Numbered from the stretch's first letter, positions 43,745-53,632 are shown. The stretch: 64,000 nt of DNA from Bdellovibrio sp. ArHS (GCF_000786105.1 NZ_JTEV01000001.1:1-64000), one strand, 5' to 3'. The notes: generated by a model from the sequence alone, not told the origin. Translations and numbers: made by a program.

Positions 43745-44878
43745 ATGGATATGGCTGAGCCCAAACACATTGTTTTTGTTACTGAGCATCTCTCTTTTGG
43801 CGGAGCCGAAGTCGTTTTAACGACTTATCTGAAATCTATTGATCCGAACCGCTATAAAATCTCGTTGATCGTCAGGGACGGGCGTGGGGCCGAGAACTAT
43901 CTTTTGAAAGAGGTTCCGCCGCACATTCATGTTCAGACCTTATTTGATCAGACCGAAATCAAATCCCATAGTTGCCACTTCCGTGCAAAGTTTGCGAAGC
44001 GCTTTGACGAAGCGGTTGACAGCCTTGGCAAAGTGGATGTGATTGTCGATTTTTCGCCGGTCTTGGATAAAATCATCTATCGCTTGAAGAAGCGAAAAAT
44101 GATCCTGTGGATGCACGGGGATAAATCCCATATGGGTTTTTGGGAGCGTCTGAAGTATCGTCTACGCATTCGTCAGTACGACAAAATTGTTCTTTTATGC
44201 AACGAAATGAAAGACCAATTTCAATCCATCTTCCCTGAGTTGCAGGACAAGCTGTGCATTATCCCCAATCCTTTTGATTTCGATAAGATTCTTGCGAAAT
44301 CCACCGAGGAAAGTGATTTGTCGGTCGGGGATCGCAAATTGATGTCAGAGACTTATATCGTTTCTGTGGCGCGTTTGGTCCCCGGAAAAGATTTTAAAAC
44401 GATTATTGAAGCGGGACGAATTCTTAAAGAGCGGGGCTATTCCTACAAGCACTATATTATCGGCGACGGCGAGTTGCGCGAAGAGCTGCAGTCATTGATT
44501 GATAAGTACGGCCTGAACAATCAGATTTTTTTGCTGGGAGCGAAACAAAACCCCTATCCTTGGATGAAAAAGGCGGACTTTTTTGTTCACTCTGCCAACC
44601 GTGAAGGGTTTGGATTAGCCATCGTTGAGGCCATGTATTTAGGTAAGGCCGTTATTGCCACTCGATGTCCGGTGGGTCCCGCCGAGATTCTTCAAGATGG
44701 AAAGGCAGGTCTGCTTTTCCCGTTAAACGATGCCGACGTTTTAGCCGGTCATATTGCCAATTACATTGATGATTTGGACAAGCGCCGTCATTTTTCTGAA
44801 GTTTCCCAGCAGCGAGCTCGCGATTTTTCCAGTGATCGCATTCTTCCCTTACTGTACCGCGTGCTAGATTCAGTCTAG
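43745..44878 (+). CDS. glycosyltransferase family 4
   Basis: The 377-residue protein is a GT-B enzyme. EHLSFGGAEVVLTTYL is the N-terminal glycine-rich loop, ARLVPGKDFKTIIEA the second Rossmann entry, and REGFGLAIVEAMYLGKAVIAT the conserved E-x7-E nucleotide-sugar-binding motif. It would add one sugar to the growing oligosaccharide on the cytoplasmic side of the inner membrane. ATG 43745 is used; ATG 43751 has better spacing to GGAAG, so the start could be two codons later. Its end overlaps the convergent ligase gene by nine bases. Confidence 0.87.
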   Translation: MDMAEPKHIVFVTEHLSFGGAEVVLTTYLKSIDPNRYKISLIVRDGRGAENYLLKEVPPHIHVQTLFDQTEIKSHSCHFRAKFAKRFDEAVDSLGKVDVIVDFSPVLDKIIYRLKKRKMILWMHGDKSHMGFWERLKYRLRIRQYDKIVLLCNEMKDQFQSIFPELQDKLCIIPNPFDFDKILAKSTEESDLSVGDRKLMSETYIVSVARLVPGKDFKTIIEAGRILKERGYSYKHYIIGDGELREELQSLIDKYGLNNQIFLLGAKQNPYPWMKKADFFVHSANREGFGLAIVEAMYLGKAVIATRCPVGPAEILQDGKAGLLFPLNDADVLAGHIANYIDDLDKRRHFSEVSQQRARDFSSDRILPLLYRVLDSV

Positions 44879-46102
44879 CTTCGCGGATTTTGCAGGTCTA
44901 CTGAGCCAAGCGTAGGTACATCCTCCCAGAAGAATTAAAAGATTTCTGGGTTCGCGTAAGTTAAAGGGACTTTCCGTCAAAGACTCAAACAGAAAAGTTA
45001 AAAGCACGAGCATCATTGCAAACGCCATTTTCCGATTTATGAACTGCTCGTTCTTGCGGTAATGGCGATAGTAGAAGCGCAAAGCCAAACCGAAAATAGT
45101 CAGATAGCCGAAAAGCCCAAAAAGGCCAGAGCCCGATAAGAGCTCCAAGTACTGATTGTGAGCATGGGCATAATAGTGGAGTCCACTAAACCCCAGCTTT
45201 GCATAGTATTCAGGCAAGAGTCGTATATTTTCATAAAACCCGACGCCAAAGAGAGGGTGATCCAAAAAGATTTCCCAGTTGGTGCGCCAAAGGATTAAGC
45301 GAACCCCTGTGGCGCTTTCATCCGTAAGGCTGAATGAGTACATAATTCGATTCTTAACGGACCCAATATTGAAGAGGAACATGAATGCCATTGCGGCAAA
45401 CGAAACAACAGTTAAGCGTCGAATCAGCTTACTATCGCGATAAAAATACAACATGAATAAGGCCGTAATACTACACCCCACCCAGGCGCTTCTTCCCAAA
45501 GAACCAATCAGGCAGAAGCACAAAAAGGCAAAAAGAAAAAGCACCACTTTGGCCGGGCGGATTCCTTCGCGCATGTCTGAGGAGATCCATCCGAGAGTGA
45601 AGGCCCACAACAGAGAGATCGTGAGTGAGTAGTGGTTCGTGTTGTGGAAAAAACCCATGAAGCGGGTGTCTGATTCCTTCGTGAGAGGAAGAAAATTGTA
45701 GGCATAGAACTGCCACAGCAACCCCAAGCTGAGCGTGATGATGGCAAGGATAGAAAACTTCTGAAATCGATCTTCAGAGATAGAAATATAGTGAGCTGCA
45801 CACACGCAGAAATAGAAGCCCAGTATCCAGCGAAAACTAAGCAGGTCCGTCCACTGATCCGAACCAAGTGGTGTGGTGAAAACATACCCCAGAAAGACGA
45901 TAACCAGCCACGAAAGCACCGCGTAATTAAAGGGCTTTAATGACGAAGTGAACAGTCGTGCATGCTGCAAAGGCGCGGTAAGGAAAAGAATTCCGAGTGC
46001 CACCATCGTCATATCAAAGATTTTCCAGGAAGCTAATGCGCTGACGGAAGCGAGAGCTAAAAAGAGTAAACTGAACTGGCGAATGTTCGCTGATTTGTGC
46101 AT
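44870..46102 (-). CDS. O-antigen ligase/polymerase-family membrane protein
   Basis: The 410-residue protein has about ten predicted membrane segments and the periplasmic Wzy_C region: GSLGRSAWVGCS, then a loop with GVRLILWRTNWEIFLDHPLFGVG and HYYAHAHNQYLELLSGSG, where the basic and His residues are those typical of WaaL and Wzy. It either polymerises the repeat or ligates it to lipid A core. Two other candidates lie at 47893 and 49362, so the three cannot yet be told apart. Confidence 0.8.
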   Translation of the reverse strand: MHKSANIRQFSLLFLALASVSALASWKIFDMTMVALGILFLTAPLQHARLFTSSLKPFNYAVLSWLVIVFLGYVFTTPLGSDQWTDLLSFRWILGFYFCVCAAHYISISEDRFQKFSILAIITLSLGLLWQFYAYNFLPLTKESDTRFMGFFHNTNHYSLTISLLWAFTLGWISSDMREGIRPAKVVLFLFAFLCFCLIGSLGRSAWVGCSITALFMLYFYRDSKLIRRLTVVSFAAMAFMFLFNIGSVKNRIMYSFSLTDESATGVRLILWRTNWEIFLDHPLFGVGFYENIRLLPEYYAKLGFSGLHYYAHAHNQYLELLSGSGLFGLFGYLTIFGLALRFYYRHYRKNEQFINRKMAFAMMLVLLTFLFESLTESPFNLREPRNLLILLGGCTYAWLSRPAKSAKLD

Positions 46103-46305
46103 GGCTCAAGGTACTGCAAAGCCCTCGGTGAATGCAAGAGTCGCCATTGTGATGCGATGTCTACGGGGCGTCGGAGGAAAGAGATATTGAAAGGCGAGGT
46201 TGAACCCATCACTTCGGGAAGCTAATATTCATGAAAGCAATTCATTTATTAGCCTTCAATTGGGAATCCTAGATGACTGACATCGCGGTCTGCATTGGCC
46301 ACTTT

Positions 46306-46333
46306 TTCGACAGAAACCATCCTTGTGTACATA
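46306..46333 (+). promoter_or_regulatory. possible promoter of the wzx gene
   Basis: TTCGAC (46306-46311) and TACATA (46328-46333) are 16 bases apart, about 40 bases before the wzx start. It lies in a 270-base gap between divergent genes that holds no other feature I can support. Confidence 0.3.
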
Positions 46334-46372
46334 AGCGCCGGGGCTTCGTTGTAAATACCAAAGAAAACGAAA

Positions 46373-47893
46373 ATGAAAATGAGTGAAGGTTCTCGTAAAA
46401 GCGTGTTCTCGGTCGTCATGTTTGACGCCGCCGTAACTTTTATTTCTGAAATCGTCATCCTGGTGTCTTTTTTCTTGTTTTACCGGTTGGTGTCGGAGCA
46501 GTTTTCCAAAGAAGTTGTCGGTATCTATTCGTTGTTAAGACGAGCTCTGGCGATTTTCTTTCCTTTAGCCATGGTGGGGTTGGCGGAAGGCCTGGGCAAA
46601 TACGTGGCCATGGCGAAAACTCCGGACGAGTCTAAAAAAATAATTTCAAGCTCCGCTTTGATCTTAGCCGCAGTCTTGGCCATTGTTTTCTTTGTCTTTC
46701 AAGTAAATTTGGAAGCAAGCGCCAAGGTTATCTTTGGCGATAAAGAGTTTTCCCAGTACGTGCTGCCTTTTTTGGTTTTGTTGGTAGGAACCTGCATTCA
46801 TACCTTTTTTTACTCCTGTTTAAGAGGCAGTCTTAACATCAAGTTGGCGAATCTTTTGCAACTGTTGAATATTGGACTCTTGCCGATCGTCGTTATGTTG
46901 TCGCATGACTACCGCAATCTGGGCGATGCACTTTTCCTTATTGGCGGGGCTCAGGCTGTTATTGCTCTTGTCTTCGGACTGATTTCTTTGAAGATAATGA
47001 CCTACAGAATGAATCATATTTCGGTTCAGACGGTCGGTCAGATGCTGGTCTATGGATTTCCCAGGGTGCCAGCCCCCTTGGCGGCGGCAGGCTTGATTTC
47101 GATCGGCCCCATGATTGCCAGCCATTTTCTTTCCATTGTCGAAACGGGTTATTTATCTCTGTGTCTGACTCTTTTGGTGGGGATCGGTGGAGCACTTTCT
47201 CCGATCGGAGTGGTTCTTCTGCCGCATGTAAGTAAATTGATCACCGAGGGACATTCCGGAAAAATTGAAAAGCGCCTGCACATTTTGGTGGGGGCTATGG
47301 TGCAGATCCTGTTATTCACTTCCATTCAGGTCATCATTTTTTCAGATTTGATACTGAAGGTGTGGATGGGAAGTGACTTTGCGGATGCCGCTCCTGTCCT
47401 GATTCTGGTTTTTATGTCTTTGAATGCCTATGGCTTTTATGTTGTGGTTCGAAATATCATCGACGCCGTCAGTGTAAAGCCGTTTAATAGCATAAATTCG
47501 GTTTTATCTTTGCTGTGCCTGGTGATTTCATTTTATGTAATAGCTCATTTTTGGCCAGGAAATCTGATTCTTAAATTTGCCTTTGCCATCATGGTCTCGA
47601 TCAATGTGTTAGGTTTTTTAACCTACCGCACTCTTAAAAAAATTACGTCATACAACTCGAAAGAAGATTTGGTTCATCTGCGGGTGGCCTTCTTTCTTAA
47701 TCTGGTTGTTTTGTTGGTAAGTTATTATCTTAAACAGTACATCGGTGACCATCTGATCGCCTGGGTCCTGTATGAGCTTCTGATCGGCGTGCTGTATTTG
47801 TTTATACTTTGGAAGATGAAGTTTGAATGGATCGTTCTGATTGTCAGTAATGTACTTAAAAAAGTCGGACTTAGAAATGTAGGAGGAGTTTGA
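46373..47893 (+). CDS. wzx: O-antigen flippase (Wzx-like polysaccharide transporter)
   Basis: The 506-residue protein has about 12 to 14 hydrophobic segments and the MATE-like fold of polysaccharide transporters (RRALAIFFPLAMVGLAEGLGKY early, GFPRVPAPLAAAGLISIGPMIA in the middle). It would flip undecaprenyl-linked repeat units to the periplasm. An internal ATG two codons later is an alternative start. The stop overlaps the next start (ATGA). Confidence 0.83.
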   Translation: MKMSEGSRKSVFSVVMFDAAVTFISEIVILVSFFLFYRLVSEQFSKEVVGIYSLLRRALAIFFPLAMVGLAEGLGKYVAMAKTPDESKKIISSSALILAAVLAIVFFVFQVNLEASAKVIFGDKEFSQYVLPFLVLLVGTCIHTFFYSCLRGSLNIKLANLLQLLNIGLLPIVVMLSHDYRNLGDALFLIGGAQAVIALVFGLISLKIMTYRMNHISVQTVGQMLVYGFPRVPAPLAAAGLISIGPMIASHFLSIVETGYLSLCLTLLVGIGGALSPIGVVLLPHVSKLITEGHSGKIEKRLHILVGAMVQILLFTSIQVIIFSDLILKVWMGSDFADAAPVLILVFMSLNAYGFYVVVRNIIDAVSVKPFNSINSVLSLLCLVISFYVIAHFWPGNLILKFAFAIMVSINVLGFLTYRTLKKITSYNSKEDLVHLRVAFFLNLVVLLVSYYLKQYIGDHLIAWVLYELLIGVLYLFILWKMKFEWIVLIVSNVLKKVGLRNVGGV

Positions 47894-49362
47894 TGATGAA
47901 TGCCATAAAGCCCGCAGCCATAAAGACGGCTTTGGAGCAATACTTCGGCGGCCATTTTCTGCAGATTCTAAATGCATTTTTAATGGTGGTCGTATTTTTT
48001 TCGGGCAAATTTTCTTTTGCCCGGTTCTTGGATGAGTCAGCCAGGGTTCCGTGGTTAGAACTGCGAATCTGGGCGATTCTTGGGATTTTTGTTTCGATGA
48101 TTTTTCTTAAGGAAAATCGCAAAGATCTTTTCAAGATGGAACGAGGAGTGCTGTTTTTCTTCGGCACGTATGCCGTCTTTCTGACCTACGTCTTTATCAA
48201 CCTATTTAACTGGGGAACTGAAACTCACAGAAATGATCTCGTTTACGATTCCCTGGTGGTCATCGCCAGTTTGATTTTGATCTCGATTCAATTTAAGGAC
48301 GAACAGGGGATCGTTCGTTTTTGCAAGGCCGCCGAGCTTTTTGGCGGCGTCCTTTTTATGCTTTGCCTGGTGGGCTTTGGAAATCCCGATCTTAATGGCA
48401 GTGGTTGGGCGCCCTTTGGTGGGCCGATCACCTTTTATCGGATTGAGTTTTTTGTATTTTGTGCCGCCGTCTTCCTGGCTTTTAAAAGTACCAAAAGACG
48501 CGAGCAGGTCGTGCATCTTCTGTTTGCTGTTGTGACTTTGTACTCGACCTTTGCGTCACTTTCTAAAATGGCCACCGCCGCAGCGATGCTCGCCATTGTT
48601 TATTTAACCTATATTCTGGTAAGCAAGGGGGACTATAAAAAAGCGGGTCTTCTGGTTTTGTCGGGCGTCGTGACGTTCACATTATTTGTCAAAACCTTCG
48701 GCACTCGTTTTGTTGGCAGAATCAACGAAATAAGCAATATCTCTGTCGAAAAAAGCGCTTCCTCGGAGGTTGTGTTTATTCCCGACAACGTTAAGCTGCT
48801 GTACCGCAATGATTTGAAATTCGAAGAATTAAGTGTGGATCAGAAGAAAAAGATGATCTCGGTTGGCAGTTTTTTCTATGACAACTATCCCAACTATCAG
48901 GAAGAGTTTGCGGGCTTTCTGCGATTCGTAGATCGTTACGCCATCATTTATGATGGTTCGGCCAGGTTAAGAATGTGGATGGAGGCTTTCGATCTTTTTA
49001 AGGCACATCGATGGTTTGGGGGCGGGGTTGGAAATTACTCCTATACGGAGCTGAATTATTATGCCAAGGGCGGCATGGAAACCTATCGATATCCCCATAA
49101 TATCTTTTTTGAATTGGTATCGACGACGGGGCTGGTGGGGTTGGCTCTTTTTGGTCTTTGTCTGTTTGTTTTCTTGGTATTGGTTTCTCGTGCTGTAGAT
49201 AAGTTTCCGGCGTTCGTGTTTTTACAGGGATATATGTTGTTTGTTTTTTTGACATCAATGTTCGCGGGTGATTTATTTGATTTTAAGATTTTTTGGTTTA
49301 TGGGGTGTGCTTTGATCTCTTCGGCGAGGTCTACCCTCAGCAATGGTGGAATCAATAGCTAA
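47893..49362 (+). CDS. O-antigen ligase/polymerase-family membrane protein
   Basis: The 489-residue protein starts at ATG 47893, six bases after AGGAGG, overlapping the wzx stop. It has about ten membrane segments and a large periplasmic loop ending in SARLRMWMEAFDLFKAHRWFGGGVGNYSY and YPHNIFFELVSTTGLVG, the Wzy_C-type motif with a conserved Arg and His. It is probably the repeat-unit polymerase or the ligase. The downstream gene overlaps by one base (TAATG). Confidence 0.78.
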   Translation: MMNAIKPAAIKTALEQYFGGHFLQILNAFLMVVVFFSGKFSFARFLDESARVPWLELRIWAILGIFVSMIFLKENRKDLFKMERGVLFFFGTYAVFLTYVFINLFNWGTETHRNDLVYDSLVVIASLILISIQFKDEQGIVRFCKAAELFGGVLFMLCLVGFGNPDLNGSGWAPFGGPITFYRIEFFVFCAAVFLAFKSTKRREQVVHLLFAVVTLYSTFASLSKMATAAAMLAIVYLTYILVSKGDYKKAGLLVLSGVVTFTLFVKTFGTRFVGRINEISNISVEKSASSEVVFIPDNVKLLYRNDLKFEELSVDQKKKMISVGSFFYDNYPNYQEEFAGFLRFVDRYAIIYDGSARLRMWMEAFDLFKAHRWFGGGVGNYSYTELNYYAKGGMETYRYPHNIFFELVSTTGLVGLALFGLCLFVFLVLVSRAVDKFPAFVFLQGYMLFVFLTSMFAGDLFDFKIFWFMGCALISSARSTLSNGGINS

Positions 49363-50750
49363 TGCAAAAAGATTTTGTGCTCTATTATATATTGTTTATG
49401 GCATTGGGATTGATATGGAACTTCTTCAGGAAGAACGATCTTGAGATTCTGCCAAGCTTTTTATGGCTGCTCTTGATGGTCTTACCATTCTGGGTTCAGT
49501 TCGACTCTTTTCCAAGCGTTTCCATTGCGAATCAAATGACCGGCATTGTCTTTATAGGAACCTGTTTGTTGGTGGCGGATTCAATTAAGATAAAGCCGAA
49601 CTCCGGTGCGAATAAACTAATGCCGGCCGCAGAAAAGTTCTTTAGCTCCTATTGGCTTTATGCCGGTCTCTTCATTCTTATAACGTCTTATCATATGAGT
49701 TTGATCCCTCATATTCCGCTTATCGAAAAGTATTTGCATGGTGTGACCGACCCGACAGAGTTAAGCCGAATGCGCGAAGACACTTCAAAACTTTTGAATG
49801 TTTCCAGTCTGCTTAAATTCTTATTCAACTGGGCGGCCAATATTCTGGCTCCGGTAAGTATTGTATTGGCACTTCGTAAAAAGAAATATTTATTAGCCGT
49901 TCTGTTTTTTATTATGGCCGCCTTGTATGCCGTTATGAGTCTGGCAAAGACCCAGATGGTGTTCTTAGGTATCGTTATCATCTTAAGTATTTTCTTTCAG
50001 ATGCCCTTTAAAAAGCGTTTATTGGGCTATCTTGTTTTGTTAATCTTGATGAGTCCCTTTCTTTATCAGGGTTATGATTTCCTCACTCACAGTCCTTTAA
50101 GTGTGATGAATTGGCAGGCCTCACAGGCAGAAATCGATCAGTTGAAGCTGTCGCCGGAAGATCCTCGAAGTCGTTTCACTCCCGGGGACCATTCGCGTCT
50201 AGCACCGCTGGACTTGGAAAAACGCCTCAGTGCTTCTGAAAGAGTTTATAATTACACCTTTTATCGAGTGTTCTTAGGCCCGGCAGATGTTTCAAGCCGA
50301 TGGTACCAATACTTTCCTGAGCACTCGGACGGTTTTATCGGACTTCAAGGTTTAAAAAGTAAAGACCGAGAAAACGCCGCCAAAACACATCCCGCTAGAC
50401 TCGTGGGACACTGGGCCTATACGGAACGATTTCCCAACCGTTACTTGGAAACAGTCCAAGCCTATGCGTCTGTTGATGCGGATGCTTATGCTCGATTTGG
50501 CATATTCGGAATTGTTCTTGCGGGTGTACTGGTGTTGGTGTTGCGAATCCTTCTTAAGGTTTTTCGTGATGGCTCAGAATTAGGTGAATCGCTTTACGTC
50601 ATCGCTCTGGTGTTGATGGGGTTATGGTGGTCCTCGGCCTCTGTTCAAGCGATTTTGTTGGCGCAAGGAGTTCTTCCAATTTTAGCTCTCTTGTGTCTGC
50701 GCTACGTCTTCGTTAAAATCAAAAAGTTTAGGAATCGAGAAGTGGTATGA
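49362..50750 (+). CDS. polytopic membrane protein, possible O-antigen polymerase
   Basis: The 462-residue protein has about ten predicted membrane segments. A long hydrophilic loop lies at roughly residues 240-370 with many Arg, Asp and His (PEDPRSRFTPGDHSRL, KTHPARLVGHWAYTERFPNRY). Overall layout suits a Wzy polymerase, but I do not see the Wzy_C motif, so the assignment rests on topology and position between a ligase-like gene and a glycosyltransferase. Start overlaps the previous stop, and the end overlaps the next gene by four bases. Confidence 0.65.
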   Translation: MQKDFVLYYILFMALGLIWNFFRKNDLEILPSFLWLLLMVLPFWVQFDSFPSVSIANQMTGIVFIGTCLLVADSIKIKPNSGANKLMPAAEKFFSSYWLYAGLFILITSYHMSLIPHIPLIEKYLHGVTDPTELSRMREDTSKLLNVSSLLKFLFNWAANILAPVSIVLALRKKKYLLAVLFFIMAALYAVMSLAKTQMVFLGIVIILSIFFQMPFKKRLLGYLVLLILMSPFLYQGYDFLTHSPLSVMNWQASQAEIDQLKLSPEDPRSRFTPGDHSRLAPLDLEKRLSASERVYNYTFYRVFLGPADVSSRWYQYFPEHSDGFIGLQGLKSKDRENAAKTHPARLVGHWAYTERFPNRYLETVQAYASVDADAYARFGIFGIVLAGVLVLVLRILLKVFRDGSELGESLYVIALVLMGLWWSSASVQAILLAQGVLPILALLCLRYVFVKIKKFRNREVV

Positions 50751-52018
50751 AAGTTTGGCTGGTCACAGTGGGAGAACCTCTGCCTACGGATAGCGGCGGT
50801 GTTCGTTTATTGAGAGTCGGTATTCTTGCAAATATGTTGAGCGAAGCGGGGCACGAGGTGGTCTGGTGGAATTCGACGTTTGATCATAGCCAAAAAAAGC
50901 ACCGGGCTTCCAGTAATACGGACATCCAGTATAAGGACAATTTTTTAATAAAATTACTTCGCGGCTGCGGCTATTCCGCCAATATTTCTTTGCGCAGAAT
51001 ATGGGATCATCTTCTGGTGGCTAGACAGTTTAAAAAATTAAGTAGAAACATGTCGAAGCCCGATGTGATTCTATGCTCTTTGCCGACCTTAGAGTTATCT
51101 TGGGCGACAGTTTCCTACGGAAGAAAGCACGGCGTCCCTGTCATTCTTGATATCAGAGACTTGTGGCCGGATTTATTTTTGGAACATGTGCCTGCAAAAT
51201 TGAGATTTGTAGCTAAGCTACTTTTGCTTCCGATGAAATGGATGGCTATTCATTCTTGTCGACGTGCGACTGCAATTACCGGTTGTGCTCCGGATTTTGT
51301 GGAGTGGGGATTAAATCTGGCAAATCGAAAAGCCAACCCTACGGACAAGTACTTCCCCTTTGGCTACAGTGTCGGAAAGATTTCCGCTACGGAACTGGAA
51401 AGTGCAAAGACGAAATGGCAAAGTAAGGGAATCACTAGAAACAGGGCCGATTTGATTGCCTGTTTTTTTGGGACCCTAGGGGCACAGTTTGATATCGAAA
51501 CGGTCATTGAGTCTGCAAGACAGCTTAAAGATAAAAATGCCTCTGCGTTGTTTGTTATTTGTGGCGCGGGAGAAAGTCTAGAAAGGTATAAGAATCTGGC
51601 AAAGGACCTGGATTCTGTCATTTTCCCTGGTTGGGTAGGGGCCGCCGACATTAAAGCTCTTATGGATATCTCAGATGTGGGACTTGCGCCTTACTATGAG
51701 AGTGTGGGATTTAAGGGCAATATCCCTAATAAAACAATCGAATATCTTTCCGCAGGGCTGCCTGTCGTATCCAGTTTGCGCGGTTACTTTGAAGATTTTT
51801 TAAGAGAACAGCAGTGTGGTGTTTCTTATGCAGCGGGAGATTCGCAAGCTCTGACAGCTCAGCTTTTAAGTGTTTTGAATAATAAGAGCGAGCTGTCCAA
51901 AATGAAGAACAATGCGTCTTCAGTTTTTAACGAAAGATTCAAGGCAGAAAATGTTTATGGAGATATGATTAAATATCTCCATAAAATCTCTTTAGCGAGT
52001 GGCTCCATTAATAATTAA
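50747..52018 (+). CDS. glycosyltransferase family 4 (WbuB-like)
   Basis: The 423-residue GT-B enzyme has an N-terminal GEPLPTDSGGVRLLRVGILANML loop, VILDIRDLWPD (the DxRDLWP motif of the WbuB group), ACFFGTLGAQFDIETVIESA and the C-terminal donor-binding region SVGFKGNIPNKTIEYLSAGLPVV. WbuB types use UDP- or dTDP-linked amino sugars in several O-antigens. The last 27 bases overlap the convergent sugar transferase gene and include its terminator hairpin. Confidence 0.85.
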   Translation: MKVWLVTVGEPLPTDSGGVRLLRVGILANMLSEAGHEVVWWNSTFDHSQKKHRASSNTDIQYKDNFLIKLLRGCGYSANISLRRIWDHLLVARQFKKLSRNMSKPDVILCSLPTLELSWATVSYGRKHGVPVILDIRDLWPDLFLEHVPAKLRFVAKLLLLPMKWMAIHSCRRATAITGCAPDFVEWGLNLANRKANPTDKYFPFGYSVGKISATELESAKTKWQSKGITRNRADLIACFFGTLGAQFDIETVIESARQLKDKNASALFVICGAGESLERYKNLAKDLDSVIFPGWVGAADIKALMDISDVGLAPYYESVGFKGNIPNKTIEYLSAGLPVVSSLRGYFEDFLREQQCGVSYAAGDSQALTAQLLSVLNNKSELSKMKNNASSVFNERFKAENVYGDMIKYLHKISLASGSINN

Positions 52019-52693
52019 TGGAGTTTTTCGGCTGGCAATTTCCAGAAGGTTGTCATCGGCACCCATAGACTTCAATAGTTTTTGCACACCATTGAGGGCG
52101 GTTTCTCTTGAAAACGGAGCAACAAGAGTCAGTAAAATGATGCAAATATCCCCGATAAACGTTCTGTTATGAACGTAGAAAAGACCCAACTTGATTTTTC
52201 CAGGTCTGATCAAGTGGTGATAAGCATAGTCCGGATCGCTGGCACCATTTAAGATATCACCTTCATCGGAATAAACTATGGAAGCAAAATCTGTGATGCC
52301 TTGATCGATGCTTAACAACTGTCTTTCGGTTTCGTTATAAGCGTCCGTTTCAACTTTCACGTTGGGTCTTGGGCCCACCAAGCTCATATCGCCAACCAGC
52401 ACATTCCATAGTTGCGTAATTTCATCAATTTTCCACTTTCTAATAAAGTGGCCAACTTGAGTGATTCTGGGATCGCTGGCGCTGGTTGAATTGACACCGG
52501 TTTTATCGGCGTTAAGGCGCATAGAGCGCATCTTTAGCATTCTAAAAATCTTCCCGTCTTTGCCAACGCGAGGGGCACGGTAAAAAGGCGATCCCTTATC
52601 TTCCTTCCAGACGAAAAACATCACCGGCAATAGGATCGGCGACAATGCCAACAAACCGAAAAAAGAAACAAAAATATCTAAAAGTCTTTTCAC
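51992..52693 (-). CDS. polyprenyl-phosphate sugar-1-phosphate transferase (monotopic type)
   Basis: The 233-residue protein is the bacterial sugar transferase domain only: an N-terminal re-entrant membrane helix (RLLDIFVSFFGLLALSPILLP), RVGKDGKIFRMLKMRSM, the catalytic Asp-Glu pair in KIDEITQLWNVLVGDMSLVGPRPN, and a C-terminal helix. It lacks the four extra membrane helices of WbaP/WcaJ, so it is PglC-like. It would transfer the first sugar phosphate to undecaprenyl phosphate and so start the repeat unit. Confidence 0.87.
   Translation of the reverse strand: MKRLLDIFVSFFGLLALSPILLPVMFFVWKEDKGSPFYRAPRVGKDGKIFRMLKMRSMRLNADKTGVNSTSASDPRITQVGHFIRKWKIDEITQLWNVLVGDMSLVGPRPNVKVETDAYNETERQLLSIDQGITDFASIVYSDEGDILNGASDPDYAYHHLIRPGKIKLGLFYVHNRTFIGDICIILLTLVAPFSRETALNGVQKLLKSMGADDNLLEIASRKTPLIINGATR
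52003..52028 (+). terminator. terminator formed inside the overlapping gene ends
   Basis: CTCCATTAA (52003-52011) and TTAATGGAG (52015-52023) form a nine-pair perfect stem with a three-base loop, followed by five T residues. It sits within the overlap of two convergent coding sequences, so it encodes the last residues of both proteins. Confidence 0.6.
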
Positions 52694-52711
52694 AAAAAAT
52701 TCCTATTTATT

Positions 52712-53632
52712 CTAATGAACCATCTTCAAGATGCGGTTCAGAATATATTCTGCATCCATGTTATAATATTTTCTCAAATAATTCTGGCTTCCGACCACAG
52801 ACGAGTAGGTATCTTGCAAGCCAATTCTTAAGAATTGTGATGGATAAGCTTGCGACATAAGGGCTGACTCGGCAACCGCTCCGGCAAGTCCTCCGGTCAG
52901 ATTGTGTTCTTCAATCGTGACAAGATACTTATGATTTTTAATAACGTCTTTTAGACCGTCGTCATCAAAAGGCTTAAGTGTGTGCACGCTAATCACGGAG
53001 CTGCTAATACCTAAAGTGTCGAGCTTTTTTGAAACTTCTAAGGCCACTTCGGTAATACCACCCACGCTAAGCAAAGCCAAACTGGAACCCTGTTTTAAAG
53101 TGCGAAGTTTTCCGAATTTAAAAGATTCGTTTTCTAACGGCACCGTATCCGCCTTGGATTTATCCAGTCTTAGATAACAAACGCCGGGGGTACTCGCGGT
53201 GGCTTTCGTCGCTTCTGCGGTTTCCCAAAGATCGCTTGGTGCGAAAACTTTGACACCGGGAAGAGATCGCATGATAGCCAAATCTTCCGTGGCGTGATGG
53301 GACATTCCCAGAGCGCCATAGCTGAAGCCCCCACCGATGCAAACGACTTTAACGTTGGCGTTGTGGTAGCAAGCATCGTTTCTGATTTGCTCCAGACAGC
53401 GCAAAGATGGAAAGTTTCCAATAGAATAGATGTAAACCGTTCGACCTTCCAGAGCAATTCCGGCAGCGACGCCAGCCATGTTCTGTTCGGCAACTCCGAT
53501 ATTAAGGAATTGGTTCGGAAATCTTTTGGCAAAGTCAGTTAAAACACCGAAGCCCAGGTCCCCTGTAATCAAGAATATTTTGGGATCTTTTTCTGCCAGT
53601 TCGGTCAGAGTTTTTATAAATTGATCTCTCAT
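52712..53632 (-). CDS. transketolase-like subunit, C-terminal half
   Basis: The 306-residue protein contains the pyrimidine-binding and C-terminal transketolase domains: FLNIGVAEQNMAGVAAGIALEG with the catalytic Glu, SMHHATED-like GMSHHATEDLAIMRSLPG, then VISVHTLKPFDDDG. With the upstream gene it would form an alpha2-beta2 transketolase that needs thiamine diphosphate. Its start overlaps the N-terminal subunit gene by four bases. The position suggests a role in making a modified sugar and not in the pentose phosphate cycle. Confidence 0.85.
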   Translation of the reverse strand: MRDQFIKTLTELAEKDPKIFLITGDLGFGVLTDFAKRFPNQFLNIGVAEQNMAGVAAGIALEGRTVYIYSIGNFPSLRCLEQIRNDACYHNANVKVVCIGGGFSYGALGMSHHATEDLAIMRSLPGVKVFAPSDLWETAEATKATASTPGVCYLRLDKSKADTVPLENESFKFGKLRTLKQGSSLALLSVGGITEVALEVSKKLDTLGISSSVISVHTLKPFDDDGLKDVIKNHKYLVTIEEHNLTGGLAGAVAESALMSQAYPSQFLRIGLQDTYSSVVGSQNYLRKYYNMDAEYILNRILKMVH

